DNA of 64,000 nt from Megaustenia siamemsis (GCA_032433765.1 JAVIAB010000059.1:55217603-55281602), one strand, 5' to 3'; positions 35,463 to 44,960 are shown, numbered from the stretch's first letter. Notes: generated by a model from the sequence alone, not told the origin. Program-made: numbers and translations.

Positions 35463-35992
35463 CGTCTCGACTACACCTCTGGATATTTAACTCTTTACAC
35501 TGCCAGCTTAGACTGACCAGCGATCTCTAACAGTTTCACCCCTTATGATTCATTTATGACATAGAGCTAAGCAGACACCCAACTACATAGCTACTAATAA
35601 ATTTTATCCTTGTACTTTATAATTACTCAGTGTACTAAATATTTTTTGTAATGTTATATAATATACATGGCATGCTATATATCTGCTGAGATAATAAATG
35701 AATAAAGTATATCTTTTGTTTTCTGTTTTATATTTGACGCTATTGTTTTTAATTGATGTTGTATGGTCTATTAAACTATCACTATCGTCCAGTACATCAA
35801 GAACTCTAAAGTCAGCACACACCAGACATAAACAGGTCACTTCCTGTGTCACCGGCACGAGAGGTCAACACTCCGACACGAGAGGTCACTGCTAACTCCC
35901 GCTGCGCCGCGCGCTTCGCCATATTGCTTTGGTTAATTTATGGGCAAAATGTTAACCAAATTCTTCCTGCTATACTACTGTGGATCTAACAG

Positions 35993-36095
35993 ACTCTAAT
36001 TATGATGTTCTGTCTGTGGGGTCGATCTATTCACTTAAACAGACAGCTGTCTTCATGTGAGAGTCTGGAATCCTACTCTGATTGAGTTTTGATCG
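35993..36095 (+). mobile_element. RNH-LINE 3' end leading into GATA array
   Basis: Codes [13 protein letters not shown] and LSFDRR residues with stops. Its last 80 bp match the reverse complement of 51509-51590 (ATTGAGTTTTGATCG end). (GATA)n begins immediately after. Confidence 0.75.
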
Positions 36096-36477
<382 letters not shown>

Positions 36478-36479
36478 AA

Positions 36480-36585
36480 TGTGTCTATATTTTGTTAAAA
36501 CGTTCAAATGAATCTGTATTTTGTTAAAACTTTCAAATAAATCTGCATTTTATTAAAGCTTTCAAATAAGTCTGTATTTTGTTCA
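36480..36585. repeat. 30-bp minisatellite (right patch)
   Basis: Three and a half units of GTCTGTATTTTGTTAAAACT plus TTCAAATAA, the same unit and orientation as 29978-30300. Confidence 0.88.
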
Positions 36586-36896
36586 TCACCTTGTGCCGTC
36601 TCCGTACGGAAGACTGACTACTCCACGAACACCATCTCATTCACTGGCATTTATGATACACGAGGTGGTTGAGTGGAGTAGTGCGCTCACTACCGACCAT
36701 GTGTGTTCCTGTTAAAGCCTCAGACGATGCAATTATTTGGAATGACTGACACAGCTTCAGAATTAACCTAGATTCTGAAAATGGGTAGCAGAATACTTTT
36801 ATTTCATTTTACACATAAGGCAGTCTGGCGTGTTACCGACCATATCACCCATTAAAAGATCGTCATTGGAAATTGTTGCCACTAAAACCATATTCC
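36586..36896. other. Spacer with a LINE-C-like 3' scrap
   Basis: CCTTGTGCCGTCTCCGTACG near 36591 resembles the inverted LINE-C 3' end. The remainder is unrecognised. Confidence 0.35.
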
Positions 36897-36897
36897 T

Positions 36898-37220
36898 AGG
36901 GAGCCTCAGTGGCCAATTGGTAAAACCAGACCACCGACGTTCGGACATCCCGTGTTCGATTCCCGGTGGAAGCAGTGTGAGTTGTACCCGTGGTTTGGAC
37001 AAAAAAATACCCCGCGGCCGACCCAGCCGCTGGAAGAAATGGTTACCAGGGTAGTGCGTTGGGAATGTAAAGAATGCCGCCTCGTATCGTGAGTCTCGAT
37101 GCTTCAGAGAGACATTATCCAGAAGTCTCCGAACACTTCTGGATAGTATCCACTGAACACATATGGGTGAAATCTCGCGTGCTAAGACGCCGATTCAAGT
37201 CTCGTACTTTACCTTTACAT
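36898..37220 (+). mobile_element. SINE-2
   Basis: Head GGGAGCCTCAGTGGCCAATT, B box GTGTTCGATTCCCG, body GGCCGACCCAGCCGCTGG and CGTGAGTCTCGATGCTTC, tail GTACTTTACCTTTAC. Confidence 0.9.
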
Positions 37221-37324
37221 TATTTTCCCATATGCGATAATTCATGACGGACACCATAACTTTCTTACGTTACAGCAATCTCCCAATGTGGTACAATAAA
37301 TGCACCATCAAAATAAGAGAGAAA

Positions 37325-37380
37325 GTGGAAGGGAGTTCCCTGGTAGCCAGCCTTCGATGTTGAGAAGTCAACGATGATGA
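37325..37380 (+). mobile_element. LINE-C 3' terminal scrap
   Basis: GTTCCCTGGTAGCCAGCCTT then CGATGTTGAG and ACGATGATGA match the last 50 bp of LINE-C. The GAGTT/TTTAG array follows directly. Confidence 0.6.
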
Positions 37381-37395
37381 GTTGAGTTGAGTTGA

Positions 37396-37480
37396 GTCGG
37401 TTTAGTTTAGTTTAGTTTAGTTTAGTTTAGTTTAGTTTAGTTTAGTTTAGTTTAGTTTAGTTTAGTTTAGTTTAGTTTAG

Positions 37481-37511
<31 letters not shown>

Positions 37512-37543
37512 TTAGTTTAGTTTAGTTTAGTTTAGTTTAGTTT
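37396..37543. repeat. (TTTAG)n microsatellite
   Basis: About 29 pentamers, preceded by GAGTT repeats. It lies in inverted orientation to the array at 39057-39180. Confidence 0.97.
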
Positions 37544-37802
37544 AATGGGCATATGATCATCATTGCTCGTTAGACATGTCCATTCGTGCTCAGATCTCCT
37601 TGCCAGTATGTCTCTCACTTCACTGAGACTGACAAAGTCAGTTCTGTTTTGACTTGTTATTCTTCTCTGTCTCCCCGCGTAGCGCTCCTTTTTGGGCATC
37701 TCCGGGTTTGATATGATGTTCTTGCTGTCTGGACATGACTGTACATCCATAGAAGGGAACAGGCAAATAATTGCGATGCTGCGGTGACGCTGGCAGCAAG
37801 AG
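37544..37802. other. Unique stretch, no gene assigned
   Basis: A minus-strand frame through here reaches into the adjacent inverted repeat and is not credible as a gene. Confidence 0.35.
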
Positions 37803-38640
37803 GCCAGTGGTGAGGAGTGTAGAACACCCCAGGGTATGAAGACAGCTTCACAAGGGAGGAACACAACACAATACTGACGTTTCGGCCAGGGGCCTTTTTC
37901 AGAGTTCAAGGACAACGAAAACAAACGATGAAACACAATTATCTATAAATACATGATCAGAAGAAGAGGATAGAAAAGAAAAAAGTAGGATGATGAAAAA
38001 ATAAAAAAAGAAGAGAGCTAAGATAAGAATATAGAAAGAATATGAGAATATATGTATAATCAAAATATAAAATACAGAATCACTTAGCTTGAACGACTGG
38101 TTAATCCGCCGGGAACCAAACGAAAGAATGACTACAAAAGGACCTCTCGAGGCGGGAAAATGGAAACGAGGCTATGACTGACCAGAGTTCATACACCTGA
38201 AGAAAGAACTAGAAACCCAAACAACAGCTGCTACAGCTAATTACATACAGCTAATCATTAGCTGTAGCAGCTGTTGTTTGGGTTTCTAGTCCTTTTGTAG
38301 TCATTCTTTCGTTTGGTTCCCGGCGGATTAACCAGTCGTTTAAGCTAAGTGATTCTGTATTTTATATTTTAATTATACATATATTCTCATATTCTTTCTA
38401 TATTCTTATCTTAGCTCTCTTTTTTTTTATTTTTTCATCATCCTACTTTTTTATTTTCTATCCTCTTCTTCTGATCATGTATTTATAGATAATTGTGTTT
38501 CATCGTTTGTTTTCGTTGTCCTTGAACTCTGAAAAAGGCCCCTGGCTGAAACGTCAGTATTATGTTGTGTTCCTCCCTTGTGAAGCTGTCTTCATACCTT
38601 GGAGTGTTCTATACTCCTCACCACTGGCCTCTCTCTTTAC
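37803..38640. repeat. Second inverted repeat, possible Penelope-like terminal repeats
   Basis: Left arm 37803-38147 plus 38207-38240 mirrors right arm 38252-38640. The left arm carries an extra segment of about 60 bp (38148-38206). Near the centre, CTAGAAACCCAAACAACAGC pairs with GCTGTTGTTTGGGTTTCTAG. Both arms, read outward from the centre, contain CTGAAAAAGGCCCCTGG then GAAACGTCAGTATT, a motif style I associate with Penelope-like element terminal repeats, which can occur in inverted arrangement. No GIY-YIG or RT coding is present. Confidence 0.88.
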
Positions 38641-38683
38641 ATCCATAATCATTGATTGAGTCATCAACTGGCTCTGCCCTCCG

Positions 38684-38905
38684 TCAGGCATTCAGAATGT
38701 CAACCATGTCCAATGTACGTCCACCATATACGACAGATGTTCCAGACATGATGCCAACTCGTTCGGTTCCTCTCACACCGGAGTGTCCAGGAACTAAGAT
38801 AAAAGAGATCTCAATCCCGAGTCCTTTAGTAACATCAACCACTGACTTTGCGCCTAGCCTCCATCGTTTTACCTGAGCATAGTCATCTAGTTGCGCAGTT
38901 CTCAT
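38684..38905 (-). pseudogene. RNase H domain fragment of a LINE
   Basis: The minus-strand frame reads KSVVDVTKGLGIEISFILVP, then GHSGVRGTERVGIMSGTSV and GGRTLDMVDILNA. PGHSGVRGxER is the C-terminal signature of RNase H domains in non-LTR elements; the catalytic Asp expected after GxERA is replaced by Gly (ERVG), so the copy is inactive. The N-terminal beta strands are missing, and the frame ends at a TGA 50 bp from the edge of the inverted repeat. It probably belongs to the same family as the tail fragments at 36.0 and 51.6 kb, but that link is inference. Confidence 0.72.
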
Positions 38906-39056
38906 TCACTTTGTCTTTGATATTAATAACTTGCGTATATTAACGTGTTTTTTTAATATATTCTGAATAATAATTAACTTTCAGTTATGAATGCATTGAA
39001 CATTTTTTATTTATCTCCTATTTTCGATAAACAAATGAAAATGATCCGATGAGTGA

Positions 39057-39180
39057 ACTAAACTAAACTAAACTAAACTAAACTAAACTAAACTAAACTA
39101 AACTAAACTAAACTAAACTAAACTAAACTAAACTAAACTAAACTAAACTAAACTAAACTAAACTAAACTAAACTAAACTA
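39057..39180. repeat. (AACTA)n microsatellite
   Basis: About 24 pentamers, the reverse complement of the TTTAG array at 37.4 kb. Confidence 0.97.
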
Positions 39181-39307
39181 ATGAATTGAATTGGCGAAAG
39201 TGGAGAGAAGTCAGAACAAATATTATGTTAGTCGTGCTCACTGTAATTGTGAATACTTGTTCTTTCAAGTCAATCAGTGTTTATTCAAAATGTACATGGT
39301 TATTTAA

Positions 39308-39560
39308 AGCATAAACGTAGACAGCAAAGATCTAAGAATAATAAAGAACAGGTACTGGCAACAAACAGCGGCCATAAGAACTAGAAACCAATTGGGTATG
39401 TTTTAACAAATAAAACAGGGTGTTAGACAAGTTTGTGTGCTGTCACCAGATTTGTTTAATATTTATAGTGAGATTATTTTAAGATCCATAAGGGGCATGC
39501 CTGGAATAACAATTGGTGGTCATAATATAAATAGGTACTTGGTACTTGATGATGATGATA
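39308..39560 (+). pseudogene. Internally deleted LINE-B (RT core joined to 3' end)
   Basis: 39308-39534 matches the RT palm of the LINE-B copy at 59.0 kb (KQGVRQVCVLSPDLFNIYSE and IRGMPGITIGGHNIN, with frame breaks). It then jumps directly to the element's terminal GTACTTGATGATGATGATAA. The YADD motif region is deleted. Confidence 0.8.
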
Positions 39561-39591
39561 ATATGTTTATTTGTAGTATTAGTTTGTTAAC

Positions 39592-39913
39592 GTTGGACAT
39601 GTGATGAGAAGAGATAATAATCGAATAGCAAAGCAAGCCCTCATATGGGAAACAACAGGTAAAAGAAAAAGAGGAAGACCCAGGGAGACACTGAGAAGAA
39701 CATTGATGAGAGAGGCAAGAGCAGCAGGAATCGGCTCCCTCAATGAGATAGAACTGCTTGCACAGAACAGAGACAGATGGCGAGATTTGATAAAATATCT
39801 TTAAAAGAAAACTGCTAGAACAAAAATTCATATAGGAGAAGGTGTATCTTGGTCTACGCCCCATGGGCCGGTTACGGCTCGAAAGGTCAATAGATAGATA
39901 GATAGATAGATAG
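39592..39913 (+). pseudogene. LINE-F C-terminal relic with GATA tail and TSD
   Basis: The open frame reads GHVMRRDNNRIAKQALIWET, TGKRKRGRPRETLRRTLMRE and ARAAGIGSLNEIELLAQNRD, then RWRDLIKYL and stop. The untranslated end finishes GGCTCGAAAGGTCA followed by (ATAG)n. Flanking duplication: ATTAGTTTGTTAAC (39578-39591) and ATTAGTTTGTTAGC (39914-39927). The microsatellite lies inside the duplication, so it is part of the insertion. Confidence 0.92.
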
Positions 39914-39927
39914 ATTAGTTTGTTAGC

Positions 39928-40227
39928 ATTAAATAGGTCCATTGTGCTTTAAGACATCTTAAAATCTTCTTCTTTCAATGTTTGTCCTCTTGTGTGTATC
40001 CTTAAAAAGTTTTATGTGTAGCTTGATGAACATAGCTGATTGTGAAGCCTGATTAAAAAAAAAAAATTGTATTTATTTAGTGACCTTTGTATTCCGCCTA
40101 TTCATCTTCTCTCCTGGGTCTTCATTTTGCCTTGTAGCCTATTTTTATGTTTGCCTGAATTGAAGTTTGATCGAGCTTGCTGTTGTTTATTTGTTTGCTT
40201 GTTTGCGTATTTGCTTGTTTGTTTGTT
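39928..40227. other. Spacer with TTTGTTTGC runs, no gene
   Basis: A Cys/Leu/Phe-rich frame near 40067-40297 comes from TTGTTTGC slippage and is not credible. Confidence 0.4.
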
Positions 40228-40520
40228 TGCGTTCACCCGACGACTTAAGAAATGTTCTTTTGGTCATCATCATCGTCCGCCCTTAATAGGGCGTTAAACA
40301 AGCGTATGTGCTTTGTTTTGTCATCAAGTTTACGCCTTTTGACCAAACACATCCGTCTTTAGCATTACATTCTTGAGTACCGGGTTGGCTTTCCTCTCGA
40401 TTTATGTTTACTTGACAAGATTCTAGGGGCACCACGAGGAGGTGGAATAGGAAACAGATAGTTCTGGCTCACCTTTCCTGCCGGCAGTAGTCAGCTATGA
40501 GTCGTTGATTACTAAAGCCA
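40228..40520 (+). repeat. Repeat X, copy 1 (unclassified dispersed repeat)
   Basis: Shares with 44985-45240 the ordered blocks GTTCACYCGAYGACT, CGTCCGCCCTTAATAGGGCG TTAAA-type, TTTTGACCAAACACATCCG, GGGTTGGCTTTCCTC, GGGGCACCACGAGGAGGTGG and an end near GTAGTCAGCTATGAGTC. No coding. Confidence 0.7.
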
Positions 40521-40640
40521 TGTTGACATATGCCGTTATCCGCCATGTTGTTGACATATGCCGTTTCCCGCCATAATGTTGACATATGCCGCTACCCGCC
40601 ATGTTGTTGAAATATGCTGTTACCCGCCATGTTGCTGTTT
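40516..40640. repeat. About 30-bp repeat (GTTGACATATGCCG)
   Basis: Four units of GTTGACATATGCCGTTACCC plus GCCATGTT. Confidence 0.85.
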
Positions 40641-40671
40641 ACATCTTTATGACCTTTGACGCAGTCTTTTT

Positions 40672-40930
40672 ATTTAGGTCATACAGTCAGCATTACGCCA
40701 GGCCGTATTTTTCTCCAAGAAAAGTTCGCGGTACTCATTTAAGGCTGTGTGAGCCTAGATATTGAACCATAGTATAGGTAAAGATAATCCCATAGCAATT
40801 TTGTTTAGGTAATAAAGTGTTAGTGACGTCAATGTAGGAAGCCTCATCCTTATGCGGTTGGCCAGTTCCCTTCCAATCCACCTTTCTTTTCCAAAGACTA
40901 TCTCTGGCACTCACTTAAAGAGGCTGGTTG
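40672..40930 (-). mobile_element. Two fragments of SINE central domain
   Basis: 40680-40755 reads AGGCCGTATTTTTCTCCAAG then CGGTACTCATTTAAGGCTG; 40815-40925 reads TTTTCCAAAGACTATCTCTG and CACTTAAAGAGGCTGG. Both are inverted, diverged versions of the body shared by SINE-1 and SINE-4, but their flanks differ. Confidence 0.5.
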
Positions 40931-41112
40931 GACACGACGAGAATATTTGACACCGGAAAAAAAGTTTATTTTTGTTTGTCTCAAATGGCATTTGATCCTT
41001 GCAGCTTCAGGTCGACAGGGGATCGCGCTAGCCACAACACCACCAAGCTCTCTTCACATCATTAGACCGGTTAATCACCAACTCCTCTGATACGGCTCTA
41101 CATAATAATAAT

Positions 41113-41348
41113 ACTTTATTCTTCTTCTTTCTCTCAACTCCCTGTGGAGCATAGGTCTTCAAAAAACACTTTCCAAGTCGTTCTGTTTCTTGCCATCTTT
41201 TAAGATCATTCCATGGCTTCCCCATCATCTTCATCTCTGCTCCCACTTTTCTTCTCCAAGAATATTTTGATCTTCTTCTTTGTATCCTCCCCTGTGAGTT
41301 CCAAAAAAACGGCCTGTCATTTGGCGTCTGTGGTGTGTGCTCTGTCAG
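41113..41348 (-). pseudogene. LINE-A C-terminal relic
   Basis: The minus strand reads ERLTEHTPQTPNDRPFFW, NSQGRIQRRRSKYSWRRKVG, AEMKMMGKPWNDLKRWQETE and LGKCFLKTYAPQGV. The copy is truncated upstream of the CETW motif. Confidence 0.85.
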
Positions 41349-41473
41349 GCGCTCATTATAGCATTCTACTTTATTAAAGAGAAAAATAAATAAGCCACTA
41401 TAGATAATTTCTATTTCTTCCAAACTGTCATTGTTCACTGTAGCTCATACAGTGATGGATTATATTACTCAAT

Positions 41474-41935
41474 TTGAAAGCAAAACCATTCGACATAGCA
41501 ATAATACAGACATATGCACCTACTCAAGACTACACAGATGAACAAATAGAGACATACTATGAAGACCTAAATAAAGTTATGAAGCAAGTGAAATCTTCAG
41601 ACATCTTGATTGTAATGGGTGACATGAACGCTAAAGTAGGAAAAGGTAGATATAAAACCATTATAGGAAATCATGGTTTATACAAAAGAAATGACAGAGG
41701 AGAAATATTAATACAATTCTGTGAAGAAAACAGGCTGATAATATGTAACACCTACTTTGAGCAAGGGAAAAGGAAACTATACACATGGAAAAGCCCTGGA
41801 GATAGGAAGAGGAATCAAATAGATTACATAATGATAAAAGAAAGGTTCCGTAACAGCGTAAAGAAAGCCAAAACCTACCCAGGAGCAGATATTAATTCAG
41901 ATCACAATACTGTAATGATTAAAATGAAAATCTAA
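41474..41935 (+). pseudogene. LINE-C endonuclease domain (EEP/APE-like), N-truncated
   Basis: The 153-codon frame begins with a non-ATG codon; the real N-terminus was lost by 5' truncation. Visible exonuclease-endonuclease-phosphatase motifs: FDIAIIQTYAPTQDY (residues 6-20), ILIVMGDMNAKVG (about 45-57, with the DxN pair), RNQIDYIMI (about 118-126) and SDHNTVMIKM near the end, including the catalytic SDH. The first catalytic Asn and Glu blocks are missing. In intact elements this domain nicks target DNA to prime reverse transcription. The frame ends in a stop before the linker. Confidence 0.92.
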
Positions 41936-42597
41936 CTAAAGAGAAACAAGCAAAAGTCTAATTCATCAACAAATCCACTAGATATAACAGCTTTAAATCA
42001 AAAAGATATTAAAGATACCTATACAATACAAGTAAAGAACACATACCAGAAGCTTCTAGAAGAGGGAATTGAGCAATACAGAAGAGAAAATCCTGATGAA
42101 AAAGTAAGAACCAAATGGCAATGCATAAAGAAAAGCATACAAGAAACATGTGACACCTTACCCAAAAGAGAAAAGAACAAAAAAAACAAAAATGGATAAC
42201 TAACACCATCTTAGAAAAAAATGGAAGAAAGGAGACAAGCGAAGAACACGGCCCAATACAATAAAATAGATAATGAATACGCAAAATGTGCAAAAAGGCA
42301 AAAGAAGACTGGCTCAGCCAAAAATGTATAGAAATAGAAACTATGGAATGCAAACAAGACTTAAGAGGAATGCACACAGAAATAAAGAGAATGAATAATA
42401 TAAAAGCCACAGAAGGTGAATGCATTGCAGACAAAAAAGGATAAATGCTAACAGACAATAAAGATATCATAGATAGATGGCAGGAATATATAACATAACT
42501 ATTTCATGATCAAAGGGACAAGAAATCAATTATAAAATGTACATCAGGCTATAAAACCTTAAAATCTGCGGTGGAAAAAGCTATAAAAACAATGAAA
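41936..42597 (+). pseudogene. LINE-C linker between endonuclease and RT
   Basis: Multiple frame changes and stops. Coherent pieces include TKWQCIKKSIQETCDTLPKR-type and MEERRQAKNTAQYNKIDN-type residues, typical of the Lys-rich linker in these elements. A good match to any defined domain is not visible. Confidence 0.7.
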
Positions 42598-43346
42598 AAG
42601 GAAAAGCAGCAGGACCTGACAGCATACAGATAGAGATGATACAGGCACTAGAAGATGTTGGCATTGAAGTGATTACAGACTTATGCAACGACATATACCA
42701 CACAGGATACATACCAAATGAACTAAAAACATCAACTTTCATTGCATTGCCTAAAAAAAATGGTGCAGTTGAATGCAGTGACTTTAGATCAATAAGCCTA
42801 ACGAGCCATGTTACAAAAATCTTGCTAAAAGTTATACAAGGAAGGATTCAGAATAAAATTAAAACTGAATTAGATGAGCAGCAATTTGGATTTAGGAAAA
42901 ATAGCGGGACAAAAGAAGCCATATTCTGCATGAGAACATTAATCGAAAAGTACACAGAAGTAAACAAACTAATATATGCCTGCTTCATAGACTACACCAA
43001 AGCTTTTGATAAAGTACACCACAAACAACTTATAGAATGCCTAAAAGAGATACATCTAGATGATATGGACATACGACTAATATGTAATCTATTCTGGGAG
43101 CAAACAGCAATAATAAAATGTAACAAAGAGAACTCTACGCCCATTGATATAAAAAGAGGAGTAAGACAGGGATGCATCCTATCACCAAGCTTGTTCAATC
43201 TATACACTGAGCAAATCTTTAAAAACATCATAGATATGCCAGGCCTACAAATTAATGGAAAGATAATCAATAACCTAAGATATGTTGATGATACTGTACT
43301 ACTAGCAGAAAATTCTAAAGATCTACAACAATTACTTAAGAAATAA
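42598..43346 (+). pseudogene. LINE-C reverse transcriptase palm/fingers
   Basis: In frame from GKAAGPDSIQIEM (42600) without interruption to a TAA at 43344. Motifs: RSISLTSHVTKILLKVIQGR, QQFGFRKNSGTKEAIFC, CFIDYTKAFDKVHH (motif A, catalytic Asp), GVRQGCILSPSLFNLYTEQI (motif B) and LRYVDDTVLLAEN (motif C, YVDD). All catalytic aspartates are preserved. The ATG at 42636 is internal and not a biological start. The stop after LLKK coincides with a one-base frame change, with the thumb continuing in another frame two bases on. Confidence 0.95.
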
Positions 43347-43963
43347 ACATGACAAGTAAAAAATATGGATTAGATATGAATATCAAAAAGACTAAAACTA
43401 TGATCATAAACAAAGAAAATACTCAAAACCCACAAGTGAATATCAAAATTGAAGGAATAGACCTGGAGACAGTTCAGAACTACAACTACCTTGGACATAC
43501 TATAACCAGTGATGGAAAATGTACAACTGAAATAAACAAAAGAATAGGAATGGCAAAAAGTAATTTTAATGTCTTGAAGAACATGCTAACATCAAAACAA
43601 ATAACACCAGGGCTAAAACTAAGAATAGCAAAATATTATGTCTTCTCAACATTCCTACATGGTGCAGAAACATGGACATTAGAGAAGAAAACAGAATAGA
43701 GAATTGAAGCCTTTGAAGTGTGGATATATAGAAGAAGAATATGTAGAATTGGATGGAAGGAAAATAAAACAAACGATGAAGTTTTAAAACAACTAAAAAT
43801 AAAAAGAGAACTACTAAACACAATTAGAACAAGACAAATGCGATTTTTGGGGCATGTTAAAAGACACAACAGCCCGCTAAAAGTAATCCTGGAGGGGAAA
43901 ATACAAGGTAAAAAAGGCAGAGGCAGACCAAGACTAACATGGACGAGCAACAGCAAAAGATAG
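43347..43963 (+). pseudogene. LINE-C thumb and C-terminal tail
   Basis: Continues SKKYGLDMNIKKTKTMIIN, NYNYLGHTITSDGKCTTEIN and KYYVFSTFLHGAETWTLEKK, then an in-frame TAG at 43697, then RIEAFEVWIYRRRICRIGW, RQMRFLGHVKRHNSPLKVIL and KGRGRPRLTWTSNSKR with a TAG. The GHVKR and GRGRPR blocks are the hallmark shared by all LINE tails in this window. Confidence 0.92.
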
Positions 43964-44077
43964 ACAAACCAGCTTATGACAACCTGTACCATCAAAGCAA
44001 GAGACAGAGCAGAATGGTACTCCATGGTAGCCAACCTTCGTTGCGGATACTGCACACGATGATGATGTCATTGTTCA

Positions 44078-44820
44078 ATATGTCAACTCGGTCTCGTGTT
44101 GTGTTTGCATCAATAAACCTCACAGAAGTGATTACTGTTTCAATCGGACATCTCATCCGAGTGAACCTTCCAACATTAATTCTCATCTACAGATGTCATT
44201 TTTACAACTCGTCATGGGTTTACCAATAGCTTCCCTTGTTTGTGTCTATCATCATTTACATCGTAAATGTCTATTTTTCTCTGCTATTTCACCGTCTGTT
44301 TGTCTTTATTGGGGTATATATCAAGAATTTGAGATATCAAGCTGTGAATTTAGTAGTGCGATATACCTTACTTAAAGTCATATTGAAGTAGTTGGTTCTT
44401 TGATACGATGCAATGAAACGTATTTTCTTTTTAAATTAAAGATCAAACGAGGAAACATAACTTTATTTATTTTACTTCTTTAACTATATTTATTTTACTT
44501 CTTTCTAGGTTTCTTTCTGTCTCTAATATCTTTTTTTTTTCTTTTTATAAAATTTCTCTATTTATACTTTTTGGGGGGCGTATTAATGTACAAATGTAAT
44601 ATCTCAGGACATTGACTGTTCCATCAATGTTTAGACTTTGCAACCACGAGCATTCGCAGATCCATAGGTAATCACATACACAATAAATAGAAGATAAACT
44701 TGTCCAAATGTAGACAACAAAACTGAAACTAAACAAATAAGCAGCAACTCTAAGGTTATGTCAGATCATGAGTACTCTCTCAAGTGGCACGTTAAGCTCC
44801 TTCATTTCAGTCGTTGGATA
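44078..44820. other. Unique AT-rich stretch, no gene seen
   Basis: No named repeat and no credible exon. Confidence 0.4.
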
Positions 44821-44821
44821 A

Positions 44822-44960
44822 TGTGTTAGTAAGCCTCAGCTTCATGAGTTGAGGTGGCCAGTGCTTTCCCACCCAGAGATAACCTCTAGTATCTATTTTA
44901 AAAGGCTGGTGGGACCCAGAGAGCCCTTTAGGCACGAACAAATATTTGGCCTCAAATGGC
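44822..44960 (-). mobile_element. Fragment with SINE central-domain similarity
   Basis: Ordered matches to inverted SINE-1: GTGTTAGT, TTCATGAGTT, GGTGGCCAGTGC, TTTCCCACCCAGAG, ATTTTAAAAGGCTGG and TGGGACCCAG. The tRNA head is not that of SINE-1. Confidence 0.45.

Larger units (their letters stand above)
30930..35992. repeat. Giant imperfect palindrome (inverted repeat) of about 5 kb
   Basis: Left arm 30930 to about 33650 reappears as reverse complement at about 33700 to 35992. Outer tips: TAGTATAGCAGGAA (left) and TTCCTGCTATACTA (right). Mirrored order from outside in: CpG-rich tip, unique DNA containing TATTTAGTACACTGAGTAA, a LINE-B' fragment, a 26-bp array, a 32-bp array, unique DNA, then 137-bp repeats, with a roughly 60-100-bp centre near 33.66 kb. 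By eye the unique parts agree at very roughly 85-90 percent. The arms differ in array copy number. No transposase or other gene is encoded. Confidence 0.92.
41438..44065 (+). mobile_element. Long LINE-C copy (2.6 kb) with perfect 12-bp TSD
   Basis: TGTCATTGTTCA is duplicated exactly at 41426-41437 and 44066-44077. Between lie, in order, an endonuclease domain lacking its N-terminus, a linker, an RT domain, a thumb and the zinc-poor C-terminal tail, ending CACACGATGATGATG. It is 5'-truncated and carries several stops and shifts, so it cannot act by itself. It is the best reference for the other LINE-C fragments here (11.1, 21.5, 25.8, 28.6 kb). Confidence 0.96.

Noticed and set aside
37396..37543. 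TTTAG array as telomeric DNA
   Set aside because: Not a TTAGGG or TTAGG repeat; internal, short and paired with an inverted partner.
37532..37936. 134-codon minus frame across the edge of the second inverted repeat
   Set aside because: Overlaps the non-coding arm and its mirrored copy is not open in the same frame; no recognisable domain.
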